Assembly: GCA_030762895.1 (NCBI GenBank)
Contig: CM061069.1
Span: 23,493,404 to 23,557,403 of the forward strand
Length of the DNA stretch: 64,000 nt
Source: Sophora flavescens
Lineage: Eukaryota > Streptophyta > Magnoliopsida > Fabales > Fabaceae
Direction of reading: 5' to 3'
Part shown: positions 35,405 to 47,300 of the stretch, in pieces
Layout: every line of letters starts with the position of its first letter
Position numbering within the stretch: position 1 is the stretch's first letter
Made by a program: the position numbers and the translations under genes
Notes under the pieces: generated by a model
The model's database searches: none
Told to the model about the DNA's origin: nothing
The model's input: only the letters and a program-made list of their open reading frames with translations

Positions 35405-35756
35405 ATGAACAATAAGGAAGAATTAAAACAATTCATTGAAGAATTTAAACTAAAGAAATATATAACTAAAATAGATATTGGAGATCTTACAGGAGTTTTA
35501 GATTGTTATCTAGAGAAAGATCCATAAAATAGAAACAGAAAATTAATTGAAAAACAAATAATAAGAAACGAAAAAGGAATTAATTGATTTGGAAAATAAA
35601 GAAAGAAAAATAAAGAAACAATTTAAAAATGGAATGGAAAATATAATAGACTATATAAGAAATAAATGGAATCTTGAACCTTCCGGTTCCTCTTCAAACC
35701 CAACTAATTATTTTAGAACAGAAGCTCCATCTTTTAAAGACAGTAATAGTGATTAA
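35405..35756 (+). pseudogene. small pararetroviral ORF(s) after movement protein (aphid factor/virion-associated position)
   Basis: The ATG at 35405 overlaps the movement-protein stop by four bases (ATGA), a viral coupling arrangement. The first frame stops at 35526-35528, resumes, and shifts near 35585. The second part is coiled-coil-like, then Ser/Pro-rich with FRTEAPSF, ending at TAA 35754-35756. The position corresponds to the insect-transmission and virion-associated proteins of caulimovirids. Assignment to one or two genes is uncertain. Confidence 0.5.
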
Positions 35757-35757
35757 A

Positions 35758-36660
35758 ATGGACTTTGATGAACAAACATGTAAGGAAATAATAAGTGTAT
35801 TACAATTAAATATTCCAATTGACTATAAACAAATCATAATAAAAAAAGAATAAAAGAACAATTTTGGCTGGAATAATTCTTTTACATAACATAGACATGG
35901 AAATTGAATTTGAATATTTAGAAGAAATGTAATTTACTGAAGAACAAAGATATTCCGATGATGAATACAGATATTCAGAATAATGGATAAATAAATATTA
36001 AGTATATTATTTATGAATTTACCAAAAGATTGTAAACAAATAATAAAAAAAATAAAAAAATCAATATAAATAGGAAGAAATATATCTAAAAAACATACAA
36101 CAAAGAATACAACGAGAATATGGAAACCAAGTATACAGTGATCGTGATTGTTATTGAATTATGTAGAGATCCTAAATATTTTTTTTTATGGGAATTTGAA
36201 TTATATAATGACTCTAATATTTACATAGATGGAAATAAGATTTGGAATTAATAGAAGATGATTAAAATACTACCTTTAGAAATGAATAATGAAAAATTTC
36301 AAGAATTCATAGGATGGTACCGATTTGATGTCAGAGCAATGCAAGTAAATGGATAATCAAAATATAGAAAAGTTTGTATATAAATTAAGTATGTTAGATT
36401 TAATTGGTCAAAGCAATTTAAAATCTAATACTAGAACTAAAAGCTGAAGTCACAAATATATACGAAAGACAAATGAATTATCATTATAAATACTGTAATT
36501 ATAGAAAATATGATAGAAAAATAAAATTAATAAAAATAATGATTATTAAAATAGAATCTTGGATTGAACGATAGGAAATATTTCACTAACAAGAAGTTAA
36601 AATCATTTATAACTAAAACAAACGGTACTGGATCCGTTGAATTTGTTGGGGGTTACCATA
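35758..36660 (+). pseudogene. decayed pararetroviral coat-region sequence
   Basis: The ATG at 35758 opens 31 codons (to 35853). Beyond it are acidic (YSDDEYRYS near 35960) and Lys-rich (YDRKIKLIK near 36520) fragments in changing frames. An acidic start followed by a basic region resembles caulimovirid coat proteins. No zinc knuckle was found and no frame exceeds about 40 codons, so the call rests mainly on gene order. Confidence 0.4.
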
Positions 36661-37715
36661 ACATTTCCCAAACGGGTTATGGCTTTAAGCGAAATCAGCT
36701 ACTTTTAAAGTGTGTTTGATAAAGCTGAAAAAAAAAAAGATTAAACTGATAATCGATTTTTGTATAATCGATTATTGTAATAATAGATTATAATGAGAAT
36801 CTATTTTTATTTGGGTTTATTTATTGAAAAGCAATTTTAAGATAATCTATTTCGTTTGGGTGATGCAAAAAAATCACTTTTATATATTAAATTATAAAAA
36901 ATGTTTTAAGTTATTTGTATTTGTATAATTTAATAATATTTGTTTAGAAGATAGTTTTGTTGGGGTAAACATGAAAGAGAGTTTTGAGAATGAAAAGTAA
37001 TCAAATCACAACAATTTTAAGTTAAAACAAACTAGATGTCATAAAACAATTTTTTTTCCTCCGAACAAATGCTTTTTTTTTTGTATAAATTTAAGCAAGA
37101 TGCTAAACATGTTATATTATTTTGAAAACAGTTTTTTGAAGATAAAACAAATGAAATGGAAAAAATTTAGCTTTCCCAAAAATACTCTTATTCGTTTTTT
37201 TTTGGCCGGTTTAGTTTGGTCTAACCACCTAGGTTTCGTAACCAAACTCGCCAATCAAAATCGTGTGAGATCACTGAGACTCTGAGTGTGTGTTTGTTTC
37301 CACTTCTGGAGGCACCAGAAGTGCTTATACACCTGTCAAACGTGATTCTGATAGAAAAAGAGGTGTTTGGTAATACGTTTGTGGAAGCAATTTTGCATCC
37401 AGAATTGATTCTACCAGAAGCAGCTTGGAGTAGCTTCTGCTTTTGGATTGAAAAATTACACTAAGTTTTATATCAAACTTGGTTTCAAAGTAAAAACATC
37501 CAAATATAAATCACTTTACTTCAAACTCAATTGTATTGAAATCAATTCTACAAAATCAATTCTATCCAAAATCACGTTTGTTAAACACTCATCCAAACGT
37601 ACCATGAGATGACAAAATTTTACGATTGGAATTGGGAACGGTCGGACCGGTCCAAACCACCCTGTGCGAGTTAATTCTTCAGTTTTTTAAACTCTTTTCC
37701 TCCTCTTCCACTCGC
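36661..37715. other. intergenic region upstream of the methyltransferase gene, with MITE-like sequence
   Basis: 36730-36860 is AT-rich with inverted ataatcgatt motifs. 37283-37610 begins gtgtgtttgtttccac and ends, read backwards, with gtttggatgagtg. Such ends and the tcacgtttg/caaacgtga text resemble a MITE. No target-site duplication could be confirmed. The remaining 100 bp before 37716 should hold the promoter of the gene, but no clear TATA box is visible. Confidence 0.3.
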
Positions 37716-40700
37716 ATGATTCGGGAAATGGAAGAGCAACTTGAACTGAACCCTAACTCGGCCAATAGACTCAGCGAGTCCACCTCGCCGCTCGACGAAG
37801 ATGACGACGCGCCGGTTTTGAGCTCTCATGCACTCGCCGCCCTCAAAGAGTTCCTTTCCGAACAACAGAGCCACTCCGTCGCCGACTCCGATGCTGTTGA
37901 CTCGCAGGTTGCTCTGGTGTCCGAGGATTGGAGGTTGAGCCAATTCTGGTACAGCGCCGAAACTGCAGAGACCGTAGCCGAAGAGGTTCTTACCCTCTGT
38001 GATGGCGTCGTCGATTCTCGCGTTGCCTGCATCGCATGCCCTACCCTCTATGCTTATCTTAAGGTAATTCCTTATTCTAATTTGGATATGGATTCTGCGA
38101 TGTTTCTGATTAGTTGTTTTTTTGCCCCACTAAATATTCAATTTGTCCATAGAAAAAATGCGGCCCCAATAATTTAATGCGTAAGAAATGAAAACAAATT
38201 AATTTGGTCCTTAACAATTTCAAAAGCCAGTCAAATTAGTCTTTTTCAGAAAAAAAAAATTAGGGGCAAATTAGTCCCTGTCAAAGATTATTTTGACTGA
38301 CATTTTAGATGTTCTTCATTGTTCAGGAACTAAAATGGGGGAGGGCGTTTTTGTCAGCATAACATTGTGCATTTACTTTTGGTTCGAGTGAGACGGATTG
38401 CAATTAGTATTGTCAATAATGAGAGCTCAACGGTGTAAAATTAACTTGTTTAATCAAAGGTTCAAATTTGTTATGTTTTGATGGGTTTGAACTTTGATGT
38501 AGAATAAGCATACCATTTATTTATTTTTAGAGATCCGGAATAATTCCAGTCAGACAATATTATTCAATATAAAAATGGTGCTACTAGAGCTCTTACCAGA
38601 AAGGAAATGTGTAAACCAGAGCCTATGGCTCCTTCAGAGAGATTCTCTCCTAACTGTCACAATACAATATGCATGAATGAATCCTCTCCCCTACACCATG
38701 CTACTAAATCCCTGCCTAACAAAATATCCCTCCTCATGTGTTATCAATGGTGGATAGTGGTTTATGGCGGCCAGCCAAAAATCTGCCATATAGATATGGC
38801 ATTGCGGCACATGGCGGAAAGGCATTGCTTCCTATGGCGGCTGGCACAGAATAGGCCATGCCATAACACCGCCGCCACCATGGCGGCAATTTGACAACAC
38901 TGGACTATTGATACTGGATAGTTTTATTTTATAGTTGCATTCACTATAATATGGGATTGAAGTGTAGAGCATTAACTTAATGAAGAAGATAGTTACAATT
39001 TTAATGCCTTATGAATGAAAAAACGAAAAAGCAAAGCCACATTCTTGACAATTATTAATTGTATAATGAAGTGGTTTCCTGATTACTATTGCTCAATATT
39101 TTGATTTGTTGGATGGCCTTCTATTTGGTTTTGTTTTCTTAGTTGCATTCTTATTTTTCTTTTCTTTTGATCTTCAGAAAATGGATCCTAATGTTTCCGC
39201 GCAACTGCTTGAGTATGACAAACGTTTTGAGCAATATGGAAGTGATTACACATTTTATGACTACAATCACCCTGAGGAATTACCATCAGAATTGAAGCAT
39301 TCCTTCAAAGTTGTAATTGCAGATCCTCCTTATTTGGTGAGAATTAATTGCTGAAACTTCACTTCTGTAAATTGGTGCCATCTGCACCTTTCACTCCACT
39401 CTGCCATTTGTTTTTTGCACTTCATAGAAAACTATAAATTATTCAAGCAGTAGAGGATTCATTGATTTTCATGTCTTTTCTTGTGAAAAGTGATTTTGTC
39501 AGCAAGTTGTAAAAAGTTTGAATCATATAGATAATAGAAAAGGTTTAAGATGCCGTCATATGTGCGGTCAGTGCAGACATAGAAGGGTCAAATATTTATA
39601 AGTCTGTACTCTTTTGGTTCTAATTTCAAAACTGTGCATTTCAAGCTTTCTAAGATTTATTCATGACAAATTTATGGTGTTGGACTTCTCGTGTTTGATC
39701 CCCCCTCCTCCTTTTCTTGACAATTTTTTATTTTAAGTAACAATAATACTGTGGTATTAAGCTGATATTGTAACGCTTGTTGGTTTGATTGTAATAGCTA
39801 ATCAGTATGAAGCTGATATTTCGTTTTGCTTTCTACAAAATTATCACGTGTTAGATAAAGCAAAGGCTCTGCTATATAGCATATGTCCTCCTTTAGATCA
39901 CTTTTGATCAAGTTGCATATGTCATTGATGCTCAAGCTTCCGATGTCACTGTGGGCTATTTTTAAAGCTTGTTTCATGTCTCCTCACAGCTTGGCATAGA
40001 GGCACCTGTTGGTTCCTGCAGTGTATTTCCATATCACTATATTTATAAGAATAATTGTAATTATTTGTTAGTTGTTACTAGAAGAGGTACCCACGATGCC
40101 AGTGTAAAAGAAAAATCCATTTTAATTCTGGCATGACAAATTTCTTCCTTCTTTTATAATCTAGACTCAGAGTCGACTAGTTTTACCCTGTAACATTAAA
40201 AAAAAAACTATAATTTAAAGGGAAAGTTCCTTAAAGATAGGATTGAGTGTAAGTGGTGATTGGTGAGCCTTTGTAATTTAATTTGTCATGACAAATTGAC
40301 AATTGTGTCGCTTTTTAGGGAAGATAAAAAAAAACACTAATTGGGGGACCTATCTATGACAATATAAATTATTTTGAATTTAGAAAACAGTGATCTGTTT
40401 GATGATCTTATTATGCTAACTGCTTTGGTAATAGAGCAAAGAGTGCTTGGAGAAAGTTGCTGAAACAATTTCTTTGCTCATACAGCCTGGAGATTCATTT
40501 TTGCTTCTACTCACAGGTAACAATGAAGTTTATCCTCTTTTGTTTCATTCGTATCATTGCTCTGAAAATGGTAACTTGATAATTACTCTAAAATAGAATG
40601 TTCATGATGAGGTCATCAGTTTAGAAAATTAGGAAAGGAAAAACTTGAATTTAAGGATAGGTATTCTAATTGTTTTACTTGTATTACAATAACTTGTAGG

Positions 40701-40845
40701 TGAAGTGCAGAAAGAAAGGGCTGCTGAGATCTTGGGCTTGCATCCTTGTGGCTTTAGGCCTCAGCACTCTAGCAAACTTGGAAATGAGTTTCGGCTGTTC
40801 TCAAACTACGACCCTGGAACGAGACTAGGAGGGTGGGAAAAATAA
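37716..40845 (+). CDS. eEF1A lysine methyltransferase (EEF1AKMT1/N6AMT2 family)
   Basis: Predicted to transfer methyl groups from S-adenosylmethionine to a lysine of elongation factor eEF1A in the cytosol (family knowledge). Exons: 37716-38063, 39178-39336, 40435-40516, 40700-40845, all with GT-AG borders and phases that join without a break to give about 244 residues. Visible motifs: acidic N-terminus then LSSHALAALKEFLSEQ, LSQFWYS (about residue 75), EYDKRFEQYG, FYDYNHPE, the catalytic-type VVIADPPYL at the end of exon 2, and LGNEFRLFSNYD near the C-terminus, each in the expected family order. The start could instead be the ATG at 37728; an upstream open frame from 37626 has no ATG. Intron 1 carries transposon debris. 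A poly(A) signal follows at 40893. It converges with the stress-protein gene about 550 bp away. Confidence 0.93.
38739..38902. mobile_element. MITE-like element in intron 1 of the methyltransferase gene
   Basis: Starts tgttatcaatggtgg and ends, read inward, with tgttgtcaaattgccgcc, so the ends are roughly inverted. The middle repeats atggcgg in both orientations. No target-site duplication was confirmed. Confidence 0.4.
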
Positions 40846-40892
40846 GTACTTTTTCTTTGGTTGCCTTTGATGTTAGAAAGGTATGTCTATAA

Positions 40893-40898
40893 AATAAA
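40893..40898 (+). terminator. poly(A) signal of the methyltransferase gene
   Basis: AATAAA about 50 bp after the stop codon. Confidence 0.55.
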
Positions 40899-41399
40899 GC
40901 GGTGGTCACTTCTGATTCTCCAATATGAAAATGATAGTTGGAAGCTGGTTTATGATGTAGGTGTCAGATTCCTGAAGCTGCAGTTGCAGGTTTGATGTTG
41001 GGTCGTTGGGATGATGGGTTCTTGTTGAAGCTTGTTTACTTGAATTGATGATCGATACCAACAACAAACTTTTTTGTGGCATGATTGTTTCTTGAATATA
41101 TACAACTTTGACAATACAAAGATTGATAATAAGAAAAGCAATTAGAAAGGCAAAATGAAAACAAATAGGAGTCCATTTAAAGAAACATAGACACTGTAAT
41201 TACATGTTCTTCCTCCATCTTAGCGACCGAGCAGATTACTGAACATCCTGTGCATGTATACAGTACATGTGAAGCATACAGAGCAAATTTAATTTATCAG
41301 TACATATAAAGGAGCCACGTTTACATTTCTTTCAGAAAAAGTGGTTAGATACTGGACTCATCCATTAGATGCACGTTTACATATAAGAAGAAACTGTCC

Positions 41400-44300
41400 T
41401 CAGTGCTCCTTGCTATCCTCCGCAGGTGGTTTGACAAAGAGTACCGGAGTTTTTGCGTGATGTGTACAATAGTCACTTACACTTCCTATTAATGATCTGC
41501 ATTTCAGCCATCATTACAAATGATTTTCTTATAAATATATAGTCACTTCATCCCAACAATTTATACAGAACTTGTATCATGATTTCAAAGAAATTCCAAA
41601 CTAATAATTTTAGTTTGCTGGGACCATTGTATACATGGATGGGAATCTGTTGGCCTGTTTTGGTGTACTGTGCATTAGTGCAAATAATGGATCACATTTT
41701 ACTCGATTTTAAAAACGAGGTGGTTGTTAGATTGCTTTGCTTGTTGGCTTTTGTTAGATTGTTGGTTGTTAGATTGTTTTAGATTGTTGGTTGGGACTTA
41801 TTTAGTTTCTGCAATTTTAGAAGGGGCTAGGAATTGTAAAACTAATACTGTTTAATGGTAGTATTATAATTACATTTCTCCTCCTATCTTTGATTACTTC
41901 TTGTATATGGGTTAGAATATCCTTTATACTCTCTTCAATATATGTTTTTCATATAAAAAAAAGGCAGTGACAACTTTGTAAATAGTTGATGTGTTTTTTA
42001 ACATTCTACTTTGGTTGCTGATGAACCGGTGTAGAATGTTATGAATCTGTTTTTTCTTTCGCGAGAAGAACTTCAGTTGCTCTAAAACAAAACCCCAACC
42101 TCAAACCCTCCTCTGCCATGAAGAAATTGTCCCTCAAACCACCACGAACGGCCACCACCACCATCGAAGACCTCCCTTCCTCTATTCTTCTGTTATTTAT
42201 TTTAAGTTTGTTAAATGTATAGTTTTCTTTTGACTAACTTTGTATACCTTCTTAATCAATATAGTATTTTTGCTTATAAAAAAACAAATAGTGATGAATA
42301 CATATGATTTCTATTCTGTTTATTGCTGTGATTCTAGTTGTATAATGAAACATGGAAATAATTGTAATTGGTGAAAACTAGATTTAAAAAAGAAAAAACA
42401 ATACTTTCTACATCAGTTAGGATTGCAACCGACTTTCTACATCGGTTAAGACCTACAACTGATGTAGAAAGTGCACTTTCTACGTTGGTTGTTAACTGAT
42501 GTAAAAAGTGTCCACATTCTACATCGCTTATTTTTACATTGGTTCAAAAACCGATTTAGGAATGCATTTTTAACTGATGTGGAAAGTGTTTACTGCACTA
42601 GTGGTACTATGTATCCGCCAATAATATCTTGTTATATTTTTTAAAATTACATAAAATTTTACTTATATGATTGATTGGAATAGGGTATGATATGCCAATA
42701 TGAGATAATATATCTTCATCCCGTTTACATTCACCATAAACCATACGATTTTGTAAGTTCTAGTTGTGTGCTAGAAGTTTCAGTACTTGGAATTTTGAAG
42801 TTGTGTTTTAGCTTAAGATGATTAAACTCTAGAATTGTGGAAGTGTGAGACTAATACCTTGAAAGCATGCCAAGACCACGACTACCCACAACTAGGAGAT
42901 TGACATGCACTTGCTCTGCAGCTTGACAAATCATTTCCCTTGGGTCTCCAGTAAGAATGATAGTTTCTGCTTTCACCTGTATATATTGCTGATGTTGTAG
43001 TATACATTACTGAATGTATCATGTATGTATATTGGAAATGCATAATGGGACTTACCAGCTTATCTTTGCACATCTGCATTGCCCGCGAGAGTATGGCTGC
43101 ATTTCTTTCTTCCTGGGCTTTCCTCACAGAATCCACTGCTGCTGATGTTGTATAAATTCCTGTTGTTCATAGAACTCAAGGATTTATTTTGTAATTTTTA
43201 CATTTTGCCTAAAAATATTACACTATGAAGTAAGTGGAACAACCGAACAAGGATGGGGTCTCTCTCTTTCCTAATCTGTTAGTACTCTCCGTTTCTTTCT
43301 TTTAATTTCATCTTAGGTTTTATTTTTCACATTTGAGAATTAATTGCTACTAGAAAAACAGGAACACGCCGATGCTCGATTCTTAACAGGCTGTTTATTT
43401 TTATTTTTATTTTTATTTTTGAGAGGAGCTATTAATCTTTTTGTTGCTTTAAAATATACATTATTTAAATAATCCTAAGGTCCTACATAGACGATAACTA
43501 TAAGCAATGTTTTACACGTTTCATCTTGACAAGCTATTCATCTTCCATGTTGTTTGAAAGCATTAATCATTTTTTTCTTCAATAAATGAATTGAATTGAA
43601 TTGAATAAATTAATCGTTTGAGTATTTTTTTCAAATAAATAAAAAACAATTTATTTTCCTAAGCTTATTTTTTTATAGGTAAATGTTAATAGGTTAATAT
43701 GTTAATTGTTAAATTTTTTTCGCTTGTCAATGTTTAAACCTTGTAAACCTTGGACCTCAAACACCTTAAACCCTTAACTCTTATCACTTGAGTTATCTTA
43801 TTTGACAAGCTTATTGACATAAGCTAAAAAGAACTTATAAAATAGATCATAAATTATTTTCATAAATTAAAATATAAGTACTTATTTGCAGTCGTGGTAA
43901 GTCTGGCCATGGGGCTTTAGGCCGTTGAGGTAAACAAAATCATTATTAATGTAATAATTGCTTTTTAATTTTTAATTTTATTTTATTTTTTATTAGAAAT
44001 AAATATTTCATATAATCTAAAGATATTTGAATCTGGGTTCAAATTCTCGTGGAGTCATCCTCACTGAGAGACTGAGAACAAAGGGGTAAAACCTTGCTCT
44101 ATCCGTCGAACCAGATATTGCTCCCATAGCAGGCCCGAAGTGATGGGTTTTCCTCTTTAGGAGGAGAGAAAAACAAGGATAGATAAATAGAAAATAAATA
44201 AATAAATAAAGAAAGAAAAAGGAAAGAAGGTACGGGAGAGCTTTAAGGAAATGAATGCAAAAAGAATAGGAGAAAAATTCTCCTTTGAATATGGCCACCA

Positions 44301-47300
44301 ATTAGCTTGGAGTGTTGGCTATAAAAGCCTTGCCATTTTTTCATTTATCATCATCTGGAAGAAAACAAAAGAAAACCAAAACTTAGAGAGTTTTGAGAGA
44401 GAGAAAGCCTCATTATACATGAGAGAGAAATCCTTTTGAGAGAAAATCAAAAGAGAGTTTAGCCATCAATATTTTTGGTGAGATTATTATTACAACTTTT
44501 GTAATCCCATTAATTTATAATGGAAGATATATTTGTTGTCTCATTGTGATTATACATAGTGTGGGAAAAGTCTGATCCTGGGATAATCAATTATCCGCCG
44601 GCCTTGTATTAGGTGTTCTTATTTGCTATCTTTCCCAACAAGTGGTATCAAGAGCTTCGGTTCATTACACAGTTTAACTTGTGTTATTCACAATGGACGA
44701 GTCAACCTCAACGGCATTAGCAACAATGATTAAGTTAACCTCTTCAAACTACTCCATTTGGAAGCCCAGAATGGAGGACATCCTCTACTGCAAAGATCTA
44801 TACCAACCTTTGCAAAATAAAGGGACGAAGCCAGACATCAAGTCCGATGACGATTGGAATTTGATGAACAGGAAAACTGTTGGACAAATTCGACAATGGA
44901 TAGATCAAAGTGTCTTTCATCACGTGGCGCAAGAAACAGTTGCGTACACGTTATGGACGAAACTAGAAACGTTGTACGAGAGAAAGACCGCCCAGAATAA
45001 AGCCTCTACTATTCGACGGCTAGTGAACCTCAAGTATAGAGAGACCCGGAGTGTTTCTGAACACTTGAGCGATTTCCAAGGATCGGTGAATCAACTCACC
45101 AATATGAAGATGGTGCTTGACGATGAATTGCAAGCATTGTTATTACTCAGTTCCTTGCCAGACAATTGGGACACACTTGTGGTTTCATTGAGTAACTCAG
45201 CACCACAAGGTGTTCTAACATTGGACATAGTAAAAGATAGCATGCTCAATGAAGAATCAAGAAGAAAGGAACAAGGAATGCTGACAGAATCTGAGGCGCT
45301 TGTCATAGAGTATCATGGAAGGAGCATCCACAAGAAGTTTAACACTAGAGACAATTCAAGGGGCAAGTCAAGAGTTAAGTTCAGGGGAAGGTCAAGGACA
45401 AGAAGAGACGTAGAATGTTATTACTGTCACGTGAAAGGCCACATGAAGAGAGAATGCAGGAAGCTCAAAAGAGAGCAACAACAAAATGTTGATGCGAGTA
45501 ACATAGCCGCTACCATTTTTCATGGTGATGAGGTAATCTTTGTTTGCGATGATGGTCATGTTAATTTGACATCACAAGATACATGTTGGGTCGTGGATTC
45601 CGGTGCATCATTACATGTAACCTCACGAAGGGATTTCTTTTCTTCCTATACAAACGGTGATTTTGGTCATGTGAGGATGGGGAATGATAATAGATCCAGG
45701 ATTGTGGGTAAAGGAGATGTTTACCTAGAAACAAACACTGGTTGTCGCCTAACATTGAAAGATGTGAGACATGTTCCTGACATGCGTCTTAATCTAATAT
45801 TCACAGGCTTACTAGATGAAGAAGGCTATACTAGTGTGTTTGGAGATAGGAAATGGAAGCTAACACAAAGTTCCCTGGTGATAGCCCGATGCAAGAAAGT
45901 AAGCACTCTTTATGTGATAGAAGCCAAAGTCAATAATGAGTGTGTTAATGCTCTCATAGAAGACTCCTCGGTTGAGCTATGGCATAAACGGCTCGGACAT
46001 ATGAGTGAGAACGGACTTCAAATTCTAGCCAAAAGAGATGCACTGGCAGGTGTGAAAGGATCGAAAATGTCACTTAAGCCATGTACTCATTGCTTGGTTG
46101 GGAAGCAACATAGAGCTTCATTCAGCTACAAGGCCCCACATAGAAGACCCAATGTTTTAGATTTGGTACATTCTGATGTTTGTGGTCCAATGGCAACTAG
46201 TACTCATGGAGGTGCAAGATATTTTGTTACCTTTATTGATGACCATTCCAGGAAGGTTTGGGCGTATGCCATCAAAACAAAAGATCAGGTGTTTGTAGTA
46301 TTCAAACAGTTTTATGCTAGTGTTGAGCGAGAAACTGGTAAAAAGTTTAAGTGTGTTCGCACAGACAACGAAGGAGAATTTATGGGAGCTTTCAGACATT
46401 ACTGCATGAGTAATGGAATCCGGCATGAACGATCTGTTCCGAAGACACCTCAGCACAATGGAGTGGCTGAGAGGATGAATAGAACTATTGTTGAAAGAGT
46501 GAGAACGTTGTTATCTCATGCCAAGTTACCCAAGAGCTTTTGGGGTGAGGCTCTGATGACTGCAGTTGATTTGATCAACTTATCCCCTTCAGCTCCGTTG
46601 AATGGTGATGTTCCAAACAAGTTTTGGACAGGTAAAGATGTATCCTACAACCATTTGAAGGTGTTCGGTTGTAGAGCATTTGTTCATATTCCAAAAGATG
46701 GGAGATCAAAACTCGACTCCAAGTCGAAGGAATGCATCTTCTTGGGATATGGAAATGAAGAATTTAGGTGTCGACTATGGGATCCTGTTGATAAAAAGAT
46801 TATTAGAAGCAGAGATGTTATCTTCTTTGAAGACCAGAATATTGAAGACATTCATAAAGGTGTTAAGCCTATTAGTTCTAGAGAACATCCAATCAACTTG
46901 GATCCAGTTCCTCTTCCAGAGCATTACCGGGGAGATGCAATAGAAGATGTTGGAGATGCAGAAAATGAACCTCCAATTGATAACGATCCAAATGAAGAAG
47001 TAGCTGATGGTAACAGGAACGGTGGTATCGATGATGATATGGCTGAAGACTATGAGGAAGAAGAACAAGATATTCAAGAGCCACAGTTAAGAAGGTCGGT
47101 CAGGATGCCTAAACCACAAACCAAATATCCTGCAATGGAGTATGTGCTACTCACTGATGGGGGAGAACCAGAGTCTTATGAAGAAGCTATGGTGGATGAC
47201 CACAAGGGAGAATGGTTGAAAGCCATGCAAGAAGAAATGCAATCCTTGCATGAGAACAAGACTTATGAGTTGGTAGAGTTACCAAAAGGTAAAAGAGCAC

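Larger units (their letters stand above)
24111..35408 (+). pseudogene. pararetroviral movement protein ORF, interrupted by Tat-2
   Basis: A true ATG at 24111 opens about 100 codons ending in a stop at 24417-24419. Downstream, in shifted frames, are the hallmark movement-protein segments (IHIGAVQVLIKATF near 24435-24476, then VEGN, ALTLEHKF and YALTNSNHS). Several stops lie between them. The frame meets Tat-2 at 24893 and resumes at 35289 within the duplicated gaatc. It ends in a Lys/Leu-rich coiled-coil tail with TGA at 35406-35408. In intact viruses the product widens plasmodesmata for cell-to-cell spread (family knowledge). Stops and the 10.4-kb insertion make it non-functional. Confidence 0.82.
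22016..36660 (+). mobile_element. endogenous pararetrovirus (caulimovirid) remnant, split by Tat-2
   Basis: Virus-derived DNA occupies 22016-24893 and 35289 to about 36660. In order: end of pol (RNase H), transactivator/viroplasmin, promoter and leader, movement protein, two or three small ORFs, and coat-region debris. This is the circular order of multi-ORF caulimovirids (Caulimovirus/Soymovirus type) opened inside pol. Most of pol, including RT and protease, and most of the coat protein are missing. Every ORF has stops or frameshifts. The right edge at 36660 is approximate. The copy is clearly inactive. Confidence 0.85.

Noticed and set aside
37626..37715. Upstream extension of the methyltransferase reading frame
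   Set aside because: It begins with TTG; the first in-frame ATG is 37716, and family members start close to this point.
44017..44060. tRNA gene or SINE from a B-box-like gggttcaaattc
   Set aside because: No A box at proper distance and no cloverleaf could be drawn.
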